From Clostridium saccharobutylicum DSM 13864 (GTDB lineage Bacteria > Bacillota > Clostridia > Clostridiales > Clostridiaceae): a DNA stretch of 64,000 nt. The stretch covers positions 74,501 to 138,500 of the forward strand of contig NC_022571.1 in NCBI RefSeq assembly GCF_000473995.1. The letters are read 5' to 3'. Under the pieces are notes generated by a model that searched no databases, was not told the origin of the DNA, and saw only the letters and a list, made by a program, of their open reading frames with translations. A program made the translations under genes and the position numbers. Of this stretch, positions 7,916 to 16,930 are shown in pieces (position 1 is the first letter of the stretch; every line of letters begins with the position of its first letter).

Positions 7916-9535
7916 ATGAATAAGAAATCTTCAAATAGGTTTAAGGAAATAATAAAGGTTTTTGCAAGATATGGCTTGGGATATATTTTTGATAGTAAAA
8001 ATCCACAAGATAAAAAATCACCTGAAAATTTAAGAAAAGCATTTGAAGAATTAGGACCAACTTTTATAAAAATAGGCCAAGTATTAAGTACACGTCCAGA
8101 TTTATTACCCAGGGAATATATTGAGGAATTAGTAAAACTTCAAGACTCAGTGCAAGAGGAAAAGTTTGAAAATATGAAGACAGTTTTTGAAAATTCATTA
8201 GGTATTAAAATGAACGAAGCATTTAAAGAAATCAATTTTATACCGATAGCATCTGCATCTATAGCACAAGTTTATGAGGGAATACTAAATGATGATAGAG
8301 AAGTAGTCATTAAGATACAACGTCCAGACATTTATAAAAACATACAGCTTGATATAGCAATATTAATTAGAATACTTAGATTTACCAAAGCAAAAATAAA
8401 AATGTCTATAATTGATCCTATAGAGGTATTAGAAGAAATAGAATCATCAACGAGGGAAGAGTTAAATTTTGTATTAGAGGCAGATAATATTAAAAGATTT
8501 AGGGAATATAATAAGAATGTAGCTCCAGTATATGCGCCATATGTTATAGAGGAATTATTAAGTGATAGGGTTTTAGTGCTTGAAAAAATAAATGGGTTTA
8601 AAATAAATTCAACGCAAGCACTTAGAGAAAATGGATATGATACTAATGATATTGCAAATAAGCTGGCATTATCTTATTGCAAGCAAGTATTTGAAGATGG
8701 ATTTTTTCATGGTGATCCTCATCCGGGAAATATACTTATATCTAGGGGAAAATTATGTTTTTTGGATTTTGGAATAATGGGGCATATAAATCATTCGATG
8801 AAAAAGTGGCTTAATTTAGCTATAATTTCAATAGCAACTAAAGATAAAGAGAGATTAGTAAACTGTATATTATCTATAGGTATAAAAAAGGGAAAAGTAA
8901 ATAAGTTAGATCTATATGATGCAATTTCATATATGTTTGACACATATTTGGAAACTTCAATAAAGAATATAAAGATATCTGTATTAATGCAAGAAATATG
9001 GCATATAACTATAAAAAATAACATACAATTACCCAAAGAGCTAGTATCACTTATACGAAGTCTTATAATATTGGAAGGTGTTGTATCAGAGTTAGATCCG
9101 GAATTAGAAATTGTAAATGTTATAGTTTCTTTTATAAGGTCAAAAAATAGATTTGTAATTCTTAATTGTTTAGAAAAAGAAGAATTAGTAATATCTATGT
9201 ATTCATTTGTTAGAGATTCGATTAAGATTCCAAGTAAAACGTTAGAGGTGCTAAACAAATTATCTGCAGGTGAATCAAAAGTTGAGTTGAAAGTTAAAGA
9301 CATAAGTAATATTATAATTCAAATAAATAAGATGGTTAATAGAATAACGCAAGGAATTTTAATATCTGCACTAATATTATCTTCTTCTTTAATAATAAGC
9401 AATAATGTTAAACCAACATATAATGACATATCTTTAATAGGTATAATAGGATATATAATAGCTTTTATTTTTGCTATTAAGCTTTTAATATCAATGGCAA
9501 AAGCTTGTGAGTATAAAAAGAATAATAAGAAATAA
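7916..9535 (+). CDS. AarF/UbiB-family (ABC1) atypical protein kinase
   Basis: The 539 residues contain the ABC1/UbiB kinase-like fold: the KxGQ motif (FIKIGQVLSTRPDLLP, residues 51-66), the alanine-type loop ASIAQVY, the ATP-site lysine K133 (VVIKIQRP), the catalytic HGDPHPGN loop at residues 265-272, and the DFG motif with D284. Two hydrophobic helices close the C-terminus, so it is membrane-bound. In respiring bacteria UbiB supports quinone synthesis. Clostridia lack that pathway, so its function here is probably lipid-related but unknown. AAGGAGG lies before the ATG. It is probably partly cotranscribed with the phasin-like gene. Confidence 0.9.
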   Translation: MNKKSSNRFKEIIKVFARYGLGYIFDSKNPQDKKSPENLRKAFEELGPTFIKIGQVLSTRPDLLPREYIEELVKLQDSVQEEKFENMKTVFENSLGIKMNEAFKEINFIPIASASIAQVYEGILNDDREVVIKIQRPDIYKNIQLDIAILIRILRFTKAKIKMSIIDPIEVLEEIESSTREELNFVLEADNIKRFREYNKNVAPVYAPYVIEELLSDRVLVLEKINGFKINSTQALRENGYDTNDIANKLALSYCKQVFEDGFFHGDPHPGNILISRGKLCFLDFGIMGHINHSMKKWLNLAIISIATKDKERLVNCILSIGIKKGKVNKLDLYDAISYMFDTYLETSIKNIKISVLMQEIWHITIKNNIQLPKELVSLIRSLIILEGVVSELDPELEIVNVIVSFIRSKNRFVILNCLEKEELVISMYSFVRDSIKIPSKTLEVLNKLSAGESKVELKVKDISNIIIQINKMVNRITQGILISALILSSSLIISNNVKPTYNDISLIGIIGYIIAFIFAIKLLISMAKACEYKKNNKK

Positions 9536-9616
9536 AAAGATATATTAAAATTATAGATTGTATCATGTAATTAGCGTTCATACGAGAAATATGTTATATA
9601 ATTTATAATATATTTA

Positions 9617-9645
9617 TTGATTATATTAATAAAATTAGATACAAT
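9617..9645 (+). promoter_or_regulatory. Candidate SigA promoter for the metG T-box leader
   Basis: TTGATT (9617-9622) and TACAAT (9640-9645) are separated by exactly 17 bases. Transcription would begin near 9652, just before the T-box stem I. Confidence 0.55.
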
Positions 9646-9682
9646 ATGTATATTAGGAAATAATAGATACAAAGTAAATGCA

Positions 9683-9952
9683 ATGAAAAGAAGAGTAGTA
9701 AAATAAACATTCCATAAGAGAGCTGATGTATGCTGAAAATTAGCGTTTGTGAATTTTATGAAGATGGTCTTAGAGTATATTTTCTGAGCTATAATATAAA
9801 TTAGTTAGGAAAGTACGGGAGCAACCGTTATATTGTGAGGTGATGATAGTCACCTAGTGAGTTATTTATTGTGAAGTAAATAAGAAGTAGAGTGGTAACG
9901 CGTATAATACGTCTCTATATAGGTTTTAATATACCTATATAGAGATTTTTTT
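9683..9952 (+). promoter_or_regulatory. T-box riboswitch (Met) with terminator
   Basis: Stem I carries the AGAGAGCTGATG motif (from 9717), and the conserved T-box AGAGTGGTAACGCG is at 9889-9902. The TGGT bulge can pair with the ACCA end of uncharged tRNA. ATG triplets at 9758-9760 and 9764-9766 are candidate specifier codons, fitting Met. The terminator stem has arms 9912-9924 and 9933-9945 and a seven-T tail. Uncharged tRNA-Met would favour antitermination and metG expression. The outer boundary of stem I is approximate. Confidence 0.88.
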
Positions 9953-10165
9953 ATTAGTATATATATGTAAAAAAGTTTATTTATCTAAAGCTGATGCTTA
10001 GTGGTAATAATGCACTCAATTTATCGCTTCTAATTATGAATTTTATTAATTGAAGAGTAGATATTACAGTTAGCAATTTGATTTAGAAAATGTAATGATT
10101 TAAATTACAATGAATGTTTTAAAATTATTAATCATCATTGTTTAAAATAAGGAGGAACACAAATA
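9953..10165 (+). other. Long leader segment between T-box terminator and metG
   Basis: About 210 bases without a gene. AGCTGATGCTTAGTGGTAA faintly recalls T-box words but lacks the full core, so I see no second riboswitch. A possible weak hairpin surrounds ATGATTTAAATTACAATG and AATCATCATTGTTT. The ribosome site AAGGAGG closes the segment. Confidence 0.4.
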
Positions 10166-12103
10166 ATGTGTAAAGATTGTAAGAAACCATATTATATAAC
10201 AACACCAATTTATTATCCATCAACAAAGCTACATATAGGAAATACATATACTACTGTAGCAGCTGATGCTTTAGCTAGATTTAAGAGATTAACAGGTTAT
10301 GATGTAATGTTCTTAACTGGAACAGATGAACATGGTCAAAAGATTCAAAGAATCGCTGAAGAAAAAGGAATCACACCAAAAGAACATGTAGACGAAGTGG
10401 TTGCAGGAATTAAAGATCTTTGGGAAATGATGAATATTAGCTATGATAAATTTATCAGAACAACTGATGATTATCATGTTAAATCAGTTCAAAAGATAGT
10501 TGAAAAGTTATATGAACAAGGAGATATTTATAAGGATTCTTATGAAGGCTGGTATTGTACACCTTGTGAATCATTCTGGACTGATACTCAATTAGAAAAT
10601 GGAAACTGTCCTGATTGTGGAAGACCAGTTGAAAAATCTAAAGAAGAAGCTTATTTCTTTAAGATGAGCAAATATGCAGATAGATTAATAAAGTACATTG
10701 AAGAAAATCCTGAATTCATTCAACCAGAATCAAGAAAAAATGAAATGTTAAACAACTTCTTAAGACCAGGTCTTCAAGATCTTTGTATTTCAAGAACTAG
10801 CTTTGACTGGGGAATTCCAGTAACTTTTGATCCAAAGCATGTTGTATATGTATGGATTGATGCATTGTCAAACTATGTAACTGCACTTGGATACGGTCAA
10901 GAAAATACTGAATTATATGATAAGTTCTGGCCAGCAGATGTACATTTAATAGGAAAAGATATTTTAAGATTCCATACAATTTATTGGCCAATAATGTTAA
11001 TGGCTTTAGATATGCCACTTCCAAAACAAGTATTTGGTCATGGATGGTTACTTGTTGACGGTGGAAAAATGTCAAAATCTAAAGGAAATGTAGTAGATCC
11101 TGTTGTTCTTGTAAATGAATTTGGAGTGGATGCAGTAAGATATTATTTATTGAAAGAAATTCCATTTGGAGCAGATGGACTATTTAATAATGAAATATTT
11201 ATAAAGAAGATAAATTCAGATCTTTGTAATGATTTAGGGAACCTTTTATCAAGAACAGTTGCAATGGTTGAAAAGTATTTTGGTGGAGAAATGCCAGCAC
11301 AAGCTGAAAAAGAAGCTATTGATGATGAATTAATTAACTTAGCATTAGCAGCACCAGGAAAAATTGAAGAAGCAATTAATGAATTAAATATACCAAAGGC
11401 TATAGAATATGTTTTTGAAGTAATAGGAAGAGCCAATAAGTATATAGATGAGACAACTCCATGGATATTAGCTAAAGATGAAAGTAAAAAGGCTAGACTT
11501 GGAACAGTTCTTTATAATTTAGCTGAAAGCTTAAGATTTGCATCAATAATGATTTCTGCATTCTTACCAGAAACAGCTAACAAGATTAATGAACAAATTA
11601 ATACTACAGAAATTTCATGGGAATCATTAAAGTCATTTGATGGAACTAAGGCAGGAACTAAGGTAGTAAAAGCTGATAACTTATTTCCAAGAATAGATGT
11701 AGATAAGAAGTTAGAAGAATTAGAAGCTTTAAAAGCAGCTCAAGCACCAGCTAAGAGAGAAATTACACCTATAAAAGAAGAAATAACAATAGACGATTTT
11801 GAAAAGGTTGATTTAAGAGTAGTAAAAGTATTAGCATGTGAATCAATAAAGGGAGCTAAGAAATTATTAAAATTAAAAGTTGATTTAGGTGGAGAAGAAA
11901 GACAAGTGGTTTCTGGAATATCTAAGTTCTATAAACCAGAAGAAATAGTAGGTAAAAATGTAGTTTTAGTTGCTAACTTAAAGCCAGTAAAATTAAGAGG
12001 GGAATTATCACAAGGAATGATTTTATGTGCTGCAACAGATGATGACAGTATATTAAAAGCTGTAGATCCAGGTGAACTTCCAACTGGCAGCATAGTAAGA
12101 TAG
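10166..12103 (+). CDS. metG: Methionyl-tRNA synthetase
   Basis: Charges tRNA-Met and initiator tRNA in the cytoplasm. The 645 residues comprise a class I Rossmann core with HIGN at residues 23-26, a zinc knuckle (CTPCESFW with NCPDCGR), KMSKS at 301-305, an anticodon-binding helical domain, and a C-terminal EMAP/Trbp111-like tRNA-binding domain from about residue 545 (IDDFEKVDLRVVKVLACE). This is the usual full-length bacterial form. Expression is controlled by the upstream Met T-box. A palindromic element separates it from a divergent second MetRS. Confidence 0.97.
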   Translation: MCKDCKKPYYITTPIYYPSTKLHIGNTYTTVAADALARFKRLTGYDVMFLTGTDEHGQKIQRIAEEKGITPKEHVDEVVAGIKDLWEMMNISYDKFIRTTDDYHVKSVQKIVEKLYEQGDIYKDSYEGWYCTPCESFWTDTQLENGNCPDCGRPVEKSKEEAYFFKMSKYADRLIKYIEENPEFIQPESRKNEMLNNFLRPGLQDLCISRTSFDWGIPVTFDPKHVVYVWIDALSNYVTALGYGQENTELYDKFWPADVHLIGKDILRFHTIYWPIMLMALDMPLPKQVFGHGWLLVDGGKMSKSKGNVVDPVVLVNEFGVDAVRYYLLKEIPFGADGLFNNEIFIKKINSDLCNDLGNLLSRTVAMVEKYFGGEMPAQAEKEAIDDELINLALAAPGKIEEAINELNIPKAIEYVFEVIGRANKYIDETTPWILAKDESKKARLGTVLYNLAESLRFASIMISAFLPETANKINEQINTTEISWESLKSFDGTKAGTKVVKADNLFPRIDVDKKLEELEALKAAQAPAKREITPIKEEITIDDFEKVDLRVVKVLACESIKGAKKLLKLKVDLGGEERQVVSGISKFYKPEEIVGKNVVLVANLKPVKLRGELSQGMILCAATDDDSILKAVDPGELPTGSIVR

Positions 12104-12120
12104 TTAATAGGTGACAAACA

Positions 12121-12226
12121 ACAGTTAACAGTGTTAGATAAAACGTCTATGGGATTTTTTAAGAGTATTTATTTTTTAGAAATGTCCTTTAGACGTTTTA
12201 TCCTATAGATGTTTATTGTTAACTGT
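12121..12226. repeat. Large palindromic element between the two MetRS genes
   Basis: Outer arms ACAGTTAACA (12121-12130) and TGTTAACTGT (12217-12226) enclose a perfect 12-base pair of arms, GATAAAACGTCT (12137-12148) and AGACGTTTTATC (12191-12202). The whole folds into one long cruciform or hairpin of about 106 bases. It may be a MITE-like insertion that also terminates metG transcription. Confidence 0.65.
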
Positions 12227-12256
12227 GAGCTTTAATTGAGAAAAGGAGTTGATTTT

Positions 12257-13885
12257 GTGAATGTAATAATAGGTAATGCCTGGCCATATGCTAATGGAGA
12301 ACTTCATTTGGGAAGGATAGCAGTATTGCTTCCAGGGGATGTATTAGCTAGATACCATAGATTAATGGGAGATGATGTGGTTTTTGTTTCAGGTAGTGAC
12401 TCTCATGGAACACCAGTAACAATTAAAGCAAAAGAAGACGGAATTACTCCAGAGGAAGCAAGTATAAAGTATCATGAAAAAATTAAGGCATGTTTTGAAA
12501 AATTAGGCTTTTCCTTTGATATATTTACTAAAACTCATACGGAATATCATTCAAATAAAGTTAAAGAGTTTATAAAAGAGTTATATAATAAAGGATATAT
12601 TTATGAAAAAAATGTAGAACAAATGTATTGTGAACATTGCAAACAATATCTTTTAGATAGATATATTGAGGGTGCTTGTCCAGCTTGCGGAGGGCATGCA
12701 ATTGGAGATCAATGTGATGATTGTTCAGAAATATTTGAAAGTGAAGAGTTATTACATAAGAAATGTGTATTTTGTAAATCAGAACCTATAATAAAAGAAA
12801 CAAAGCACTTATTTTTTGCATTATCTAAGTTTGAAAATGATGTAAAAAGAATTTATATACGTCAAAATGGTTGGAGAGAGAATGCTCAAAAAATAACAAA
12901 GAGATATCTTGACGAAGGATTAAGAGACAGAGGAGTAACTCGAGATTTCAATTGGGGAATTGATGTTCCTTTAGAGGGGTATGAGGATAAAAAGATATAC
13001 GTTTGGATAGAAGCCGTAATGGGTTACTTAACAGCTAGTATGAAATGTATAAATGAACGTGAAGAAGATTATATGGAATATTGGAATGGTAATGATAGTA
13101 GAATTTATTTTGTACATGGAAAAGATAATATTCCATTTCACACAGTAATATTTCCGGCTATATTGTCTGGTTTAGGTATAAAGAATCCGAATATAAGAGA
13201 AATATCAAGTGAATATTTAAAATTAGAAGGTAAAAACTTCTCAGCAGTTAAAAACTGGGCTGTATGGGCAGACTACATTTTAGATAATTATAATGTAGAT
13301 TTAATAAGATATTATTTAATATTAAATGGCCCAGAAGTTAAGGATTCAGATTTTACATGGAAGGGATTTATAACAACAAATAATGTTGATTTAGTTGGCC
13401 TTTTTGGAAATCTTATTAATAGGATATTAACTTTTGTGAATAATAATTTTAATGGAGAAATACCTAGTGGTAAAATGGATACAGAGATTAGGAATAAGAT
13501 ATTTAATTTATACTGTGAGGTTGGAGATAAAATAGAAGAAGGCAGATTTAAAAGTGCACTAGAAAGTGTATTTAACATGGTAAGAATGACAAACAAGTTT
13601 TTTGATGATGAAAAACCATGGATAACTGTTAAGGATAATAGGGAAAAGTGTACGCAGAGCATATATACATGTATTCAGTTTATAGCTAATTTATCTAATT
13701 TAATAGAGCCATTTATGCCATTCGCAGCACAAAAAATCAGGAACTTTTTAGATATAAAGAATGCAGTATGGATGCCTATAGAAATTAAAAGTGGTAAAAT
13801 TAATAATGTTGAAATTTTATTTGAAAGAATAGATAAAAAAAGGATAGATGAAGAAAAAGATCGTTTATTACATAAAAAATATTAA
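12257..13885 (+). CDS. Divergent second methionyl-tRNA synthetase-like protein
   Basis: This 542-residue class I synthetase homologue follows the archaeal/two-zinc-knuckle MetRS pattern: four CxxC pairs between about residues 125 and 175 and a helical C-terminal half, with no EMAP domain. The signatures are altered. HIGH reads HLGR (17-20), and the KMSKS position reads K326-N-F-S-A-V-K332, losing the usual central lysine. It may be a low-activity or antibiotic-tolerant MetRS, or have a non-translation role. The GTG at 12257 is chosen because AAAAGGAG lies 8 bases before it; a longer TTG frame from 12236 has no ribosome site. A strong terminator follows. Confidence 0.85.
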   Translation: MNVIIGNAWPYANGELHLGRIAVLLPGDVLARYHRLMGDDVVFVSGSDSHGTPVTIKAKEDGITPEEASIKYHEKIKACFEKLGFSFDIFTKTHTEYHSNKVKEFIKELYNKGYIYEKNVEQMYCEHCKQYLLDRYIEGACPACGGHAIGDQCDDCSEIFESEELLHKKCVFCKSEPIIKETKHLFFALSKFENDVKRIYIRQNGWRENAQKITKRYLDEGLRDRGVTRDFNWGIDVPLEGYEDKKIYVWIEAVMGYLTASMKCINEREEDYMEYWNGNDSRIYFVHGKDNIPFHTVIFPAILSGLGIKNPNIREISSEYLKLEGKNFSAVKNWAVWADYILDNYNVDLIRYYLILNGPEVKDSDFTWKGFITTNNVDLVGLFGNLINRILTFVNNNFNGEIPSGKMDTEIRNKIFNLYCEVGDKIEEGRFKSALESVFNMVRMTNKFFDDEKPWITVKDNREKCTQSIYTCIQFIANLSNLIEPFMPFAAQKIRNFLDIKNAVWMPIEIKSGKINNVEILFERIDKKRIDEEKDRLLHKKY

Positions 13886-13893
13886 AAATAAAT

Positions 13894-13926
13894 GAACGTC
13901 TCGCTTAGGGGGGCGAGACGTTCTTT
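13894..13926 (+). terminator. GC-rich terminator after second MetRS
   Basis: GAACGTCTCGC (13894-13904) pairs perfectly with GCGAGACGTTC (13913-13923). A second small hairpin (TTTAACCAT 13924-13932, ATGGTTAAA 13941-13949) abuts it. Confidence 0.8.
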
Positions 13927-14071
13927 AACCATATGAAATAATGGTTAAAAGGGGTAAATAATAATGCTTTAACTACTTTACAATTTAAATATTACCCTAG
14001 AAATATGTCAATTACGTGTCAAAATTCATAATTTAATAAATATTAGAAATATGCTAAAGGGAGGATATTAT

Positions 14072-14857
14072 ATGGAAAAGAAATTTAAAATAATAGATAG
14101 CCATGCTCATTATGATGATGAAAAGTTTGATGAAGATAGAGAACAAGTATTAAATGAAATTAGAGAAAATGGGGTAGTTGGAGTATTAAATTGTGCAGCA
14201 TCTTACGAGAGCTTAAAAACAACAAACAAATTAACTGAAGAGTATGATTTTATAGTTGGTGCATTGGGGATACATCCTGAAAATGCTGATGAAATGAAAG
14301 AAGACACTTTAGATGAAATAAAAAGTTATATTAAGAAAAATGATAAAATAGTTGCAATTGGAGAAATTGGATTAGATTATTATTGGGATGAAAATCCATC
14401 AAGGGATGTTCAGAAAGATGTATTTAGAAAACAAATGAAATTAGCAGAGGAATTATCTTTACCTGTTGTTATTCACGATAGAGATGCACATCAAGATACA
14501 TTAGAGATAATGAGAGAATTTCCAGAAGTTATTGGAGTAGTGCACTGTTTTTCAGGTAGCGTAGAGTTTGCTAAAGAATGTATAAAACTAGGATATTATA
14601 TAGGTTTTACAGGTGTGATAACTTTTAAAAATGCTAAAAAACTTGTAGAAGTTGCTAAAGAGGCACCTTTAGATAGAATTTTAGTTGAAACAGATTGTCC
14701 ATATATGGCGCCTGAGCCAAACAGAGGAAAAAGAAACAAATCACATTATATTGAATATATAATCAGAAAAATTGCAGAAATAAAGCAAATCGATGCATAT
14801 GAAGCAAATTTGAAGTTTAATGAAAACTTTTTTAGATTGACTCAAAAGGAAAAATAA
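14072..14857 (+). CDS. tatD: TatD-family metal-dependent DNase
   Basis: Metal-dependent hydrolase of the amidohydrolase fold, thought to act as a 3'-5' DNase in repair. The 261 residues begin with the metal-binding HAH motif (IDSHAHYDDEKF, H11 and H13), then GEIGLDYYWD (catalytic Glu), VIHDRDAH, VVHCFSG, and end with the metal Asp in VETDCPYMAPEPNRGKRN. AAAGGGAGG lies 7 bases before ATG 14072; the ATG at 14051 overlaps the ribosome site and is unlikely. It heads the conserved group tatD-yabE-rnmV-rsmA. Confidence 0.94.
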   Translation: MEKKFKIIDSHAHYDDEKFDEDREQVLNEIRENGVVGVLNCAASYESLKTTNKLTEEYDFIVGALGIHPENADEMKEDTLDEIKSYIKKNDKIVAIGEIGLDYYWDENPSRDVQKDVFRKQMKLAEELSLPVVIHDRDAHQDTLEIMREFPEVIGVVHCFSGSVEFAKECIKLGYYIGFTGVITFKNAKKLVEVAKEAPLDRILVETDCPYMAPEPNRGKRNKSHYIEYIIRKIAEIKQIDAYEANLKFNENFFRLTQKEK

Positions 14858-15059
14858 GGTAAAATATAGCTTGTACACTACAATGTTTAATATTGTACTT
14901 AATTTATAATTAGTTAATTAGAATTCACAATTTAATATCGTTGAAAATTACTTTATGCAATGAGGTATAGATAAAACTGCTATCATTTTTATATATTATA
15001 ATTTTATGCACGAGAGTGCATTATTGCTATGCTTCATTATAATGCAAGAGGTTGATAAT
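14858..15059 (+). other. Intergenic region upstream of yabE
   Basis: About 200 AT-rich bases with a small hairpin GCACGAGAGTGC near 15008 and GCATTAT/ATAATGC around 15018-15044. In other Firmicutes such genes can have a cyclic-di-AMP riboswitch, but I do not see its conserved core here. The yabE promoter follows. Confidence 0.4.
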
Positions 15060-15088
15060 TTGACAAGTCTGGAATATTAAGATATAAT
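15060..15088 (+). promoter_or_regulatory. SigA promoter of yabE (consensus match)
   Basis: Perfect TTGACA (15060-15065) and TATAAT (15083-15088) are separated by 17 bases. Predicted transcription start is near 15095, giving a leader of under 30 bases, too short for a riboswitch. Confidence 0.85.
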
Positions 15089-15121
15089 TCAAAAGACACT
15101 CTTGCCAAAGGAGGGAAATCA

Positions 15122-16174
15122 ATGATAGAAAAATTGAAAAATTTTACTAGGCAAAGTTTTTCTAACAGTCCGAAGGCAAAAATTATAATTGGAACAGTTG
15201 CAATGGCAGTTGTAATTGTTACTGCGGTGACAGTAATGAGCTTAAGAAAAACGCTCGTAATAAGTATAGACGGTAAAGAAGAGACTTTTGTCACGTACAA
15301 GGGGACTGTTAAGGATGTGTTGCAAGAAAAGGGAGTAGAAATATCTTCTAAAGATAAAGTGCAACCATCATTGGAATCCAAAGTATCTGAGAAAGAAACT
15401 ATTAAATTAAAAACAGCTGTCCCAATAGAAATCAATGCAAATGGTAAAAAAGTAGAAGTAAAAACAGCAGAAAATACTATTGGAGATATGTTAGAGGCAG
15501 AAAAAAATGCATTAAAGGAACAAGGAATTGAATTTGACCAACATGTAGATGAAGCATCACCAGCATTAGATTCACAAATACAAGGTGATGAAAGTGTACA
15601 ACTTGTCAAAGTTCAAACAAAAAGTGTTGTTGAGAAAGAAGCAATTAACTTTGATACAATAGTCGAGAAAGATCCAAATCTTGACAGCAGTGTTCAAAAG
15701 GTTAAGAGTGATGGAGTTAATGGCGAAAAGGAAATTACTTATCAAGTAGTATATAAAGATGGGAAAGAAATTTCTCGTAATGTAAAGAGCACTAAAACTA
15801 TTTCTGAACCACAAAACAAAGTTATGATAAAAGGAACTGGTCAAGTGTATGCAAGTAGAAGTGGAGATAGTGTAAATTACAAGAAGAAGTTAAGTTGTGA
15901 AGCAACCGCATATAGTGGTCATTCTACTACTGCTACAGGTAGAACACCTGTTAGAATTTCAGGCGGCATGAGTACAATTGCAGTTGATCCATCAGTGATT
16001 CCATTAGGAAGTAAAGTGTATGTAGATGGATATGGATACGCAATTGCAGCAGATACAGGTAGTGCTATAAAAGGTAACATAATAGATTTATATCTTAACT
16101 CGGCAAGTGAATGTGATAGTTGGGGAAGAAGACAGGTTAATGTATTAATAGTTGCTTATCCAGGAGAATGGTAA
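15122..16174 (+). CDS. yabE: YabE-type cell-wall protein with DUF348, G5 and 3D domains
   Basis: Secreted or membrane-anchored 350-residue protein. A basic N-terminus precedes a hydrophobic anchor (AKIIIGTVAMAVVIVTAVTV, residues 18-37). Two ubiquitin-like DUF348 repeats (about 42-130), a G5 domain (about 150-225) and a C-terminal 3D domain (about 255-350) follow. The 3D domain keeps the three aspartates that name it, e.g. IAVDPSVIPLG, IAADTGSAIKG and IDLYL, and is related to the MltA/RpfB wall-lytic fold. The likely role is peptidoglycan cleavage or resuscitation-type stimulation. It has its own consensus promoter and AAAGGAGGG ribosome site within the tatD-rsmA block. Confidence 0.9.
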   Translation: MIEKLKNFTRQSFSNSPKAKIIIGTVAMAVVIVTAVTVMSLRKTLVISIDGKEETFVTYKGTVKDVLQEKGVEISSKDKVQPSLESKVSEKETIKLKTAVPIEINANGKKVEVKTAENTIGDMLEAEKNALKEQGIEFDQHVDEASPALDSQIQGDESVQLVKVQTKSVVEKEAINFDTIVEKDPNLDSSVQKVKSDGVNGEKEITYQVVYKDGKEISRNVKSTKTISEPQNKVMIKGTGQVYASRSGDSVNYKKKLSCEATAYSGHSTTATGRTPVRISGGMSTIAVDPSVIPLGSKVYVDGYGYAIAADTGSAIKGNIIDLYLNSASECDSWGRRQVNVLIVAYPGEW

Positions 16175-16183
16175 CTTATCTTA

Positions 16184-16214
16184 GGAGATAACAGATGTTA
16201 TCTCTATTTTTTTT
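16184..16214 (+). terminator. Terminator after yabE
   Basis: GGAGATAAC (16184-16192) and GTTATCTCT (16197-16205) pair with a four-base loop and are followed by an eight-T run. Confidence 0.85.
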
Positions 16215-16280
16215 CTTTAAATTATAGTTGTTTTGGAATATTATTAATAGAGGGATAAAATTAACAATAGAATACATATA

Positions 16281-16304
16281 AGACACAGTCAAAAAATTAC
16301 AGAG
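16281..16304 (+). repeat. Dispersed palindromic repeat, partial copy D
   Basis: AGACACAGTCAAAAAATTAC matches the left half of the repeat with a few changes. No clear right half remains. Confidence 0.4.
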
Positions 16305-16372
16305 TAATTTGAAAGCTATATAATATAGATTACGTAAGAAGTATTAAAACTATTGATGAAAGGAAGATAATA

Positions 16373-16930
16373 TTGATAAAAGAAGTAATAGTCGTTGAAG
16401 GTAGAGATGACGTTGATGCAGTAAAAAAAGCTTTAGATGCAGAAATAATAGCTGTTGGTGGTTTCGGAATAAATGCAAAAGTAATTGAAAGAATACAGGA
16501 AGCTCAAAAAAGAAAGGGTGTAATTATATTAACTGATCCGGATTTTGCAGGTGAAAAGATAAGGAGAATAATTTCTAAAAGGGTTAAAGGTATAAAGCAT
16601 GCATACATTTCAAAGGAAGATGGGCTTAAAAATGGCGATATAGGAGTTGAAAATGCTTGTCCTGAAGTTATTTTAAGAGCACTTGAGATGGCTAAAATTA
16701 CTCAAGTAGAAAAACAAGAATTTTTTAATATGCAGGATATGTTTTATTTTAAGCTTACAGGAGATAATACATCTAAGATCAGAAGAGGTATGCTTGGTAA
16801 AATATTAGGTATAGGATATGGAAATGCAGGTCAAATGATTTCTAGATTAAATAATTATGGAATAACAAAAGAAGAATTCAGTAATGCTATAAAAGAAATA
16901 GAAAAACAATTGGAAGCAGGTAATAAATAG
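16373..16930 (+). CDS. rnmV: Ribonuclease M5
   Basis: Cleaves 5S rRNA precursor during maturation, normally with ribosomal protein L18 as cofactor. The 185 residues start with a TOPRIM domain: VVEGRDDVDAV supplies the catalytic glutamate and LTDPDFAGEKIR the aspartates. Length fits the family. A TTG start is used, with AAAGGAAG upstream. The stop is immediately followed by the rsmA ATG, so the two are coupled. The linkage rnmV-rsmA is conserved in Firmicutes. Confidence 0.94.
   Translation: MIKEVIVVEGRDDVDAVKKALDAEIIAVGGFGINAKVIERIQEAQKRKGVIILTDPDFAGEKIRRIISKRVKGIKHAYISKEDGLKNGDIGVENACPEVILRALEMAKITQVEKQEFFNMQDMFYFKLTGDNTSKIRRGMLGKILGIGYGNAGQMISRLNNYGITKEEFSNAIKEIEKQLEAGNK

Noticed and set aside
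8791..9303. Minus-strand 170-codon frame inside the aarF gene
   Set aside because: Overlaps a well-supported kinase with full motifs and lacks its own start signals.
9967..10012. T-box-like words after the metG T-box terminator
   Set aside because: Only AGTGGTAA is shared; there is no NCGCG core, terminator or stem I, so a second T-box is not supported.
15037..15609. Long minus-strand open frame opposite yabE
   Set aside because: It mirrors the codon structure of yabE on the other strand and has no ribosome site; low-GC shadow frames are common here. An antisense RNA is possible but not visible.
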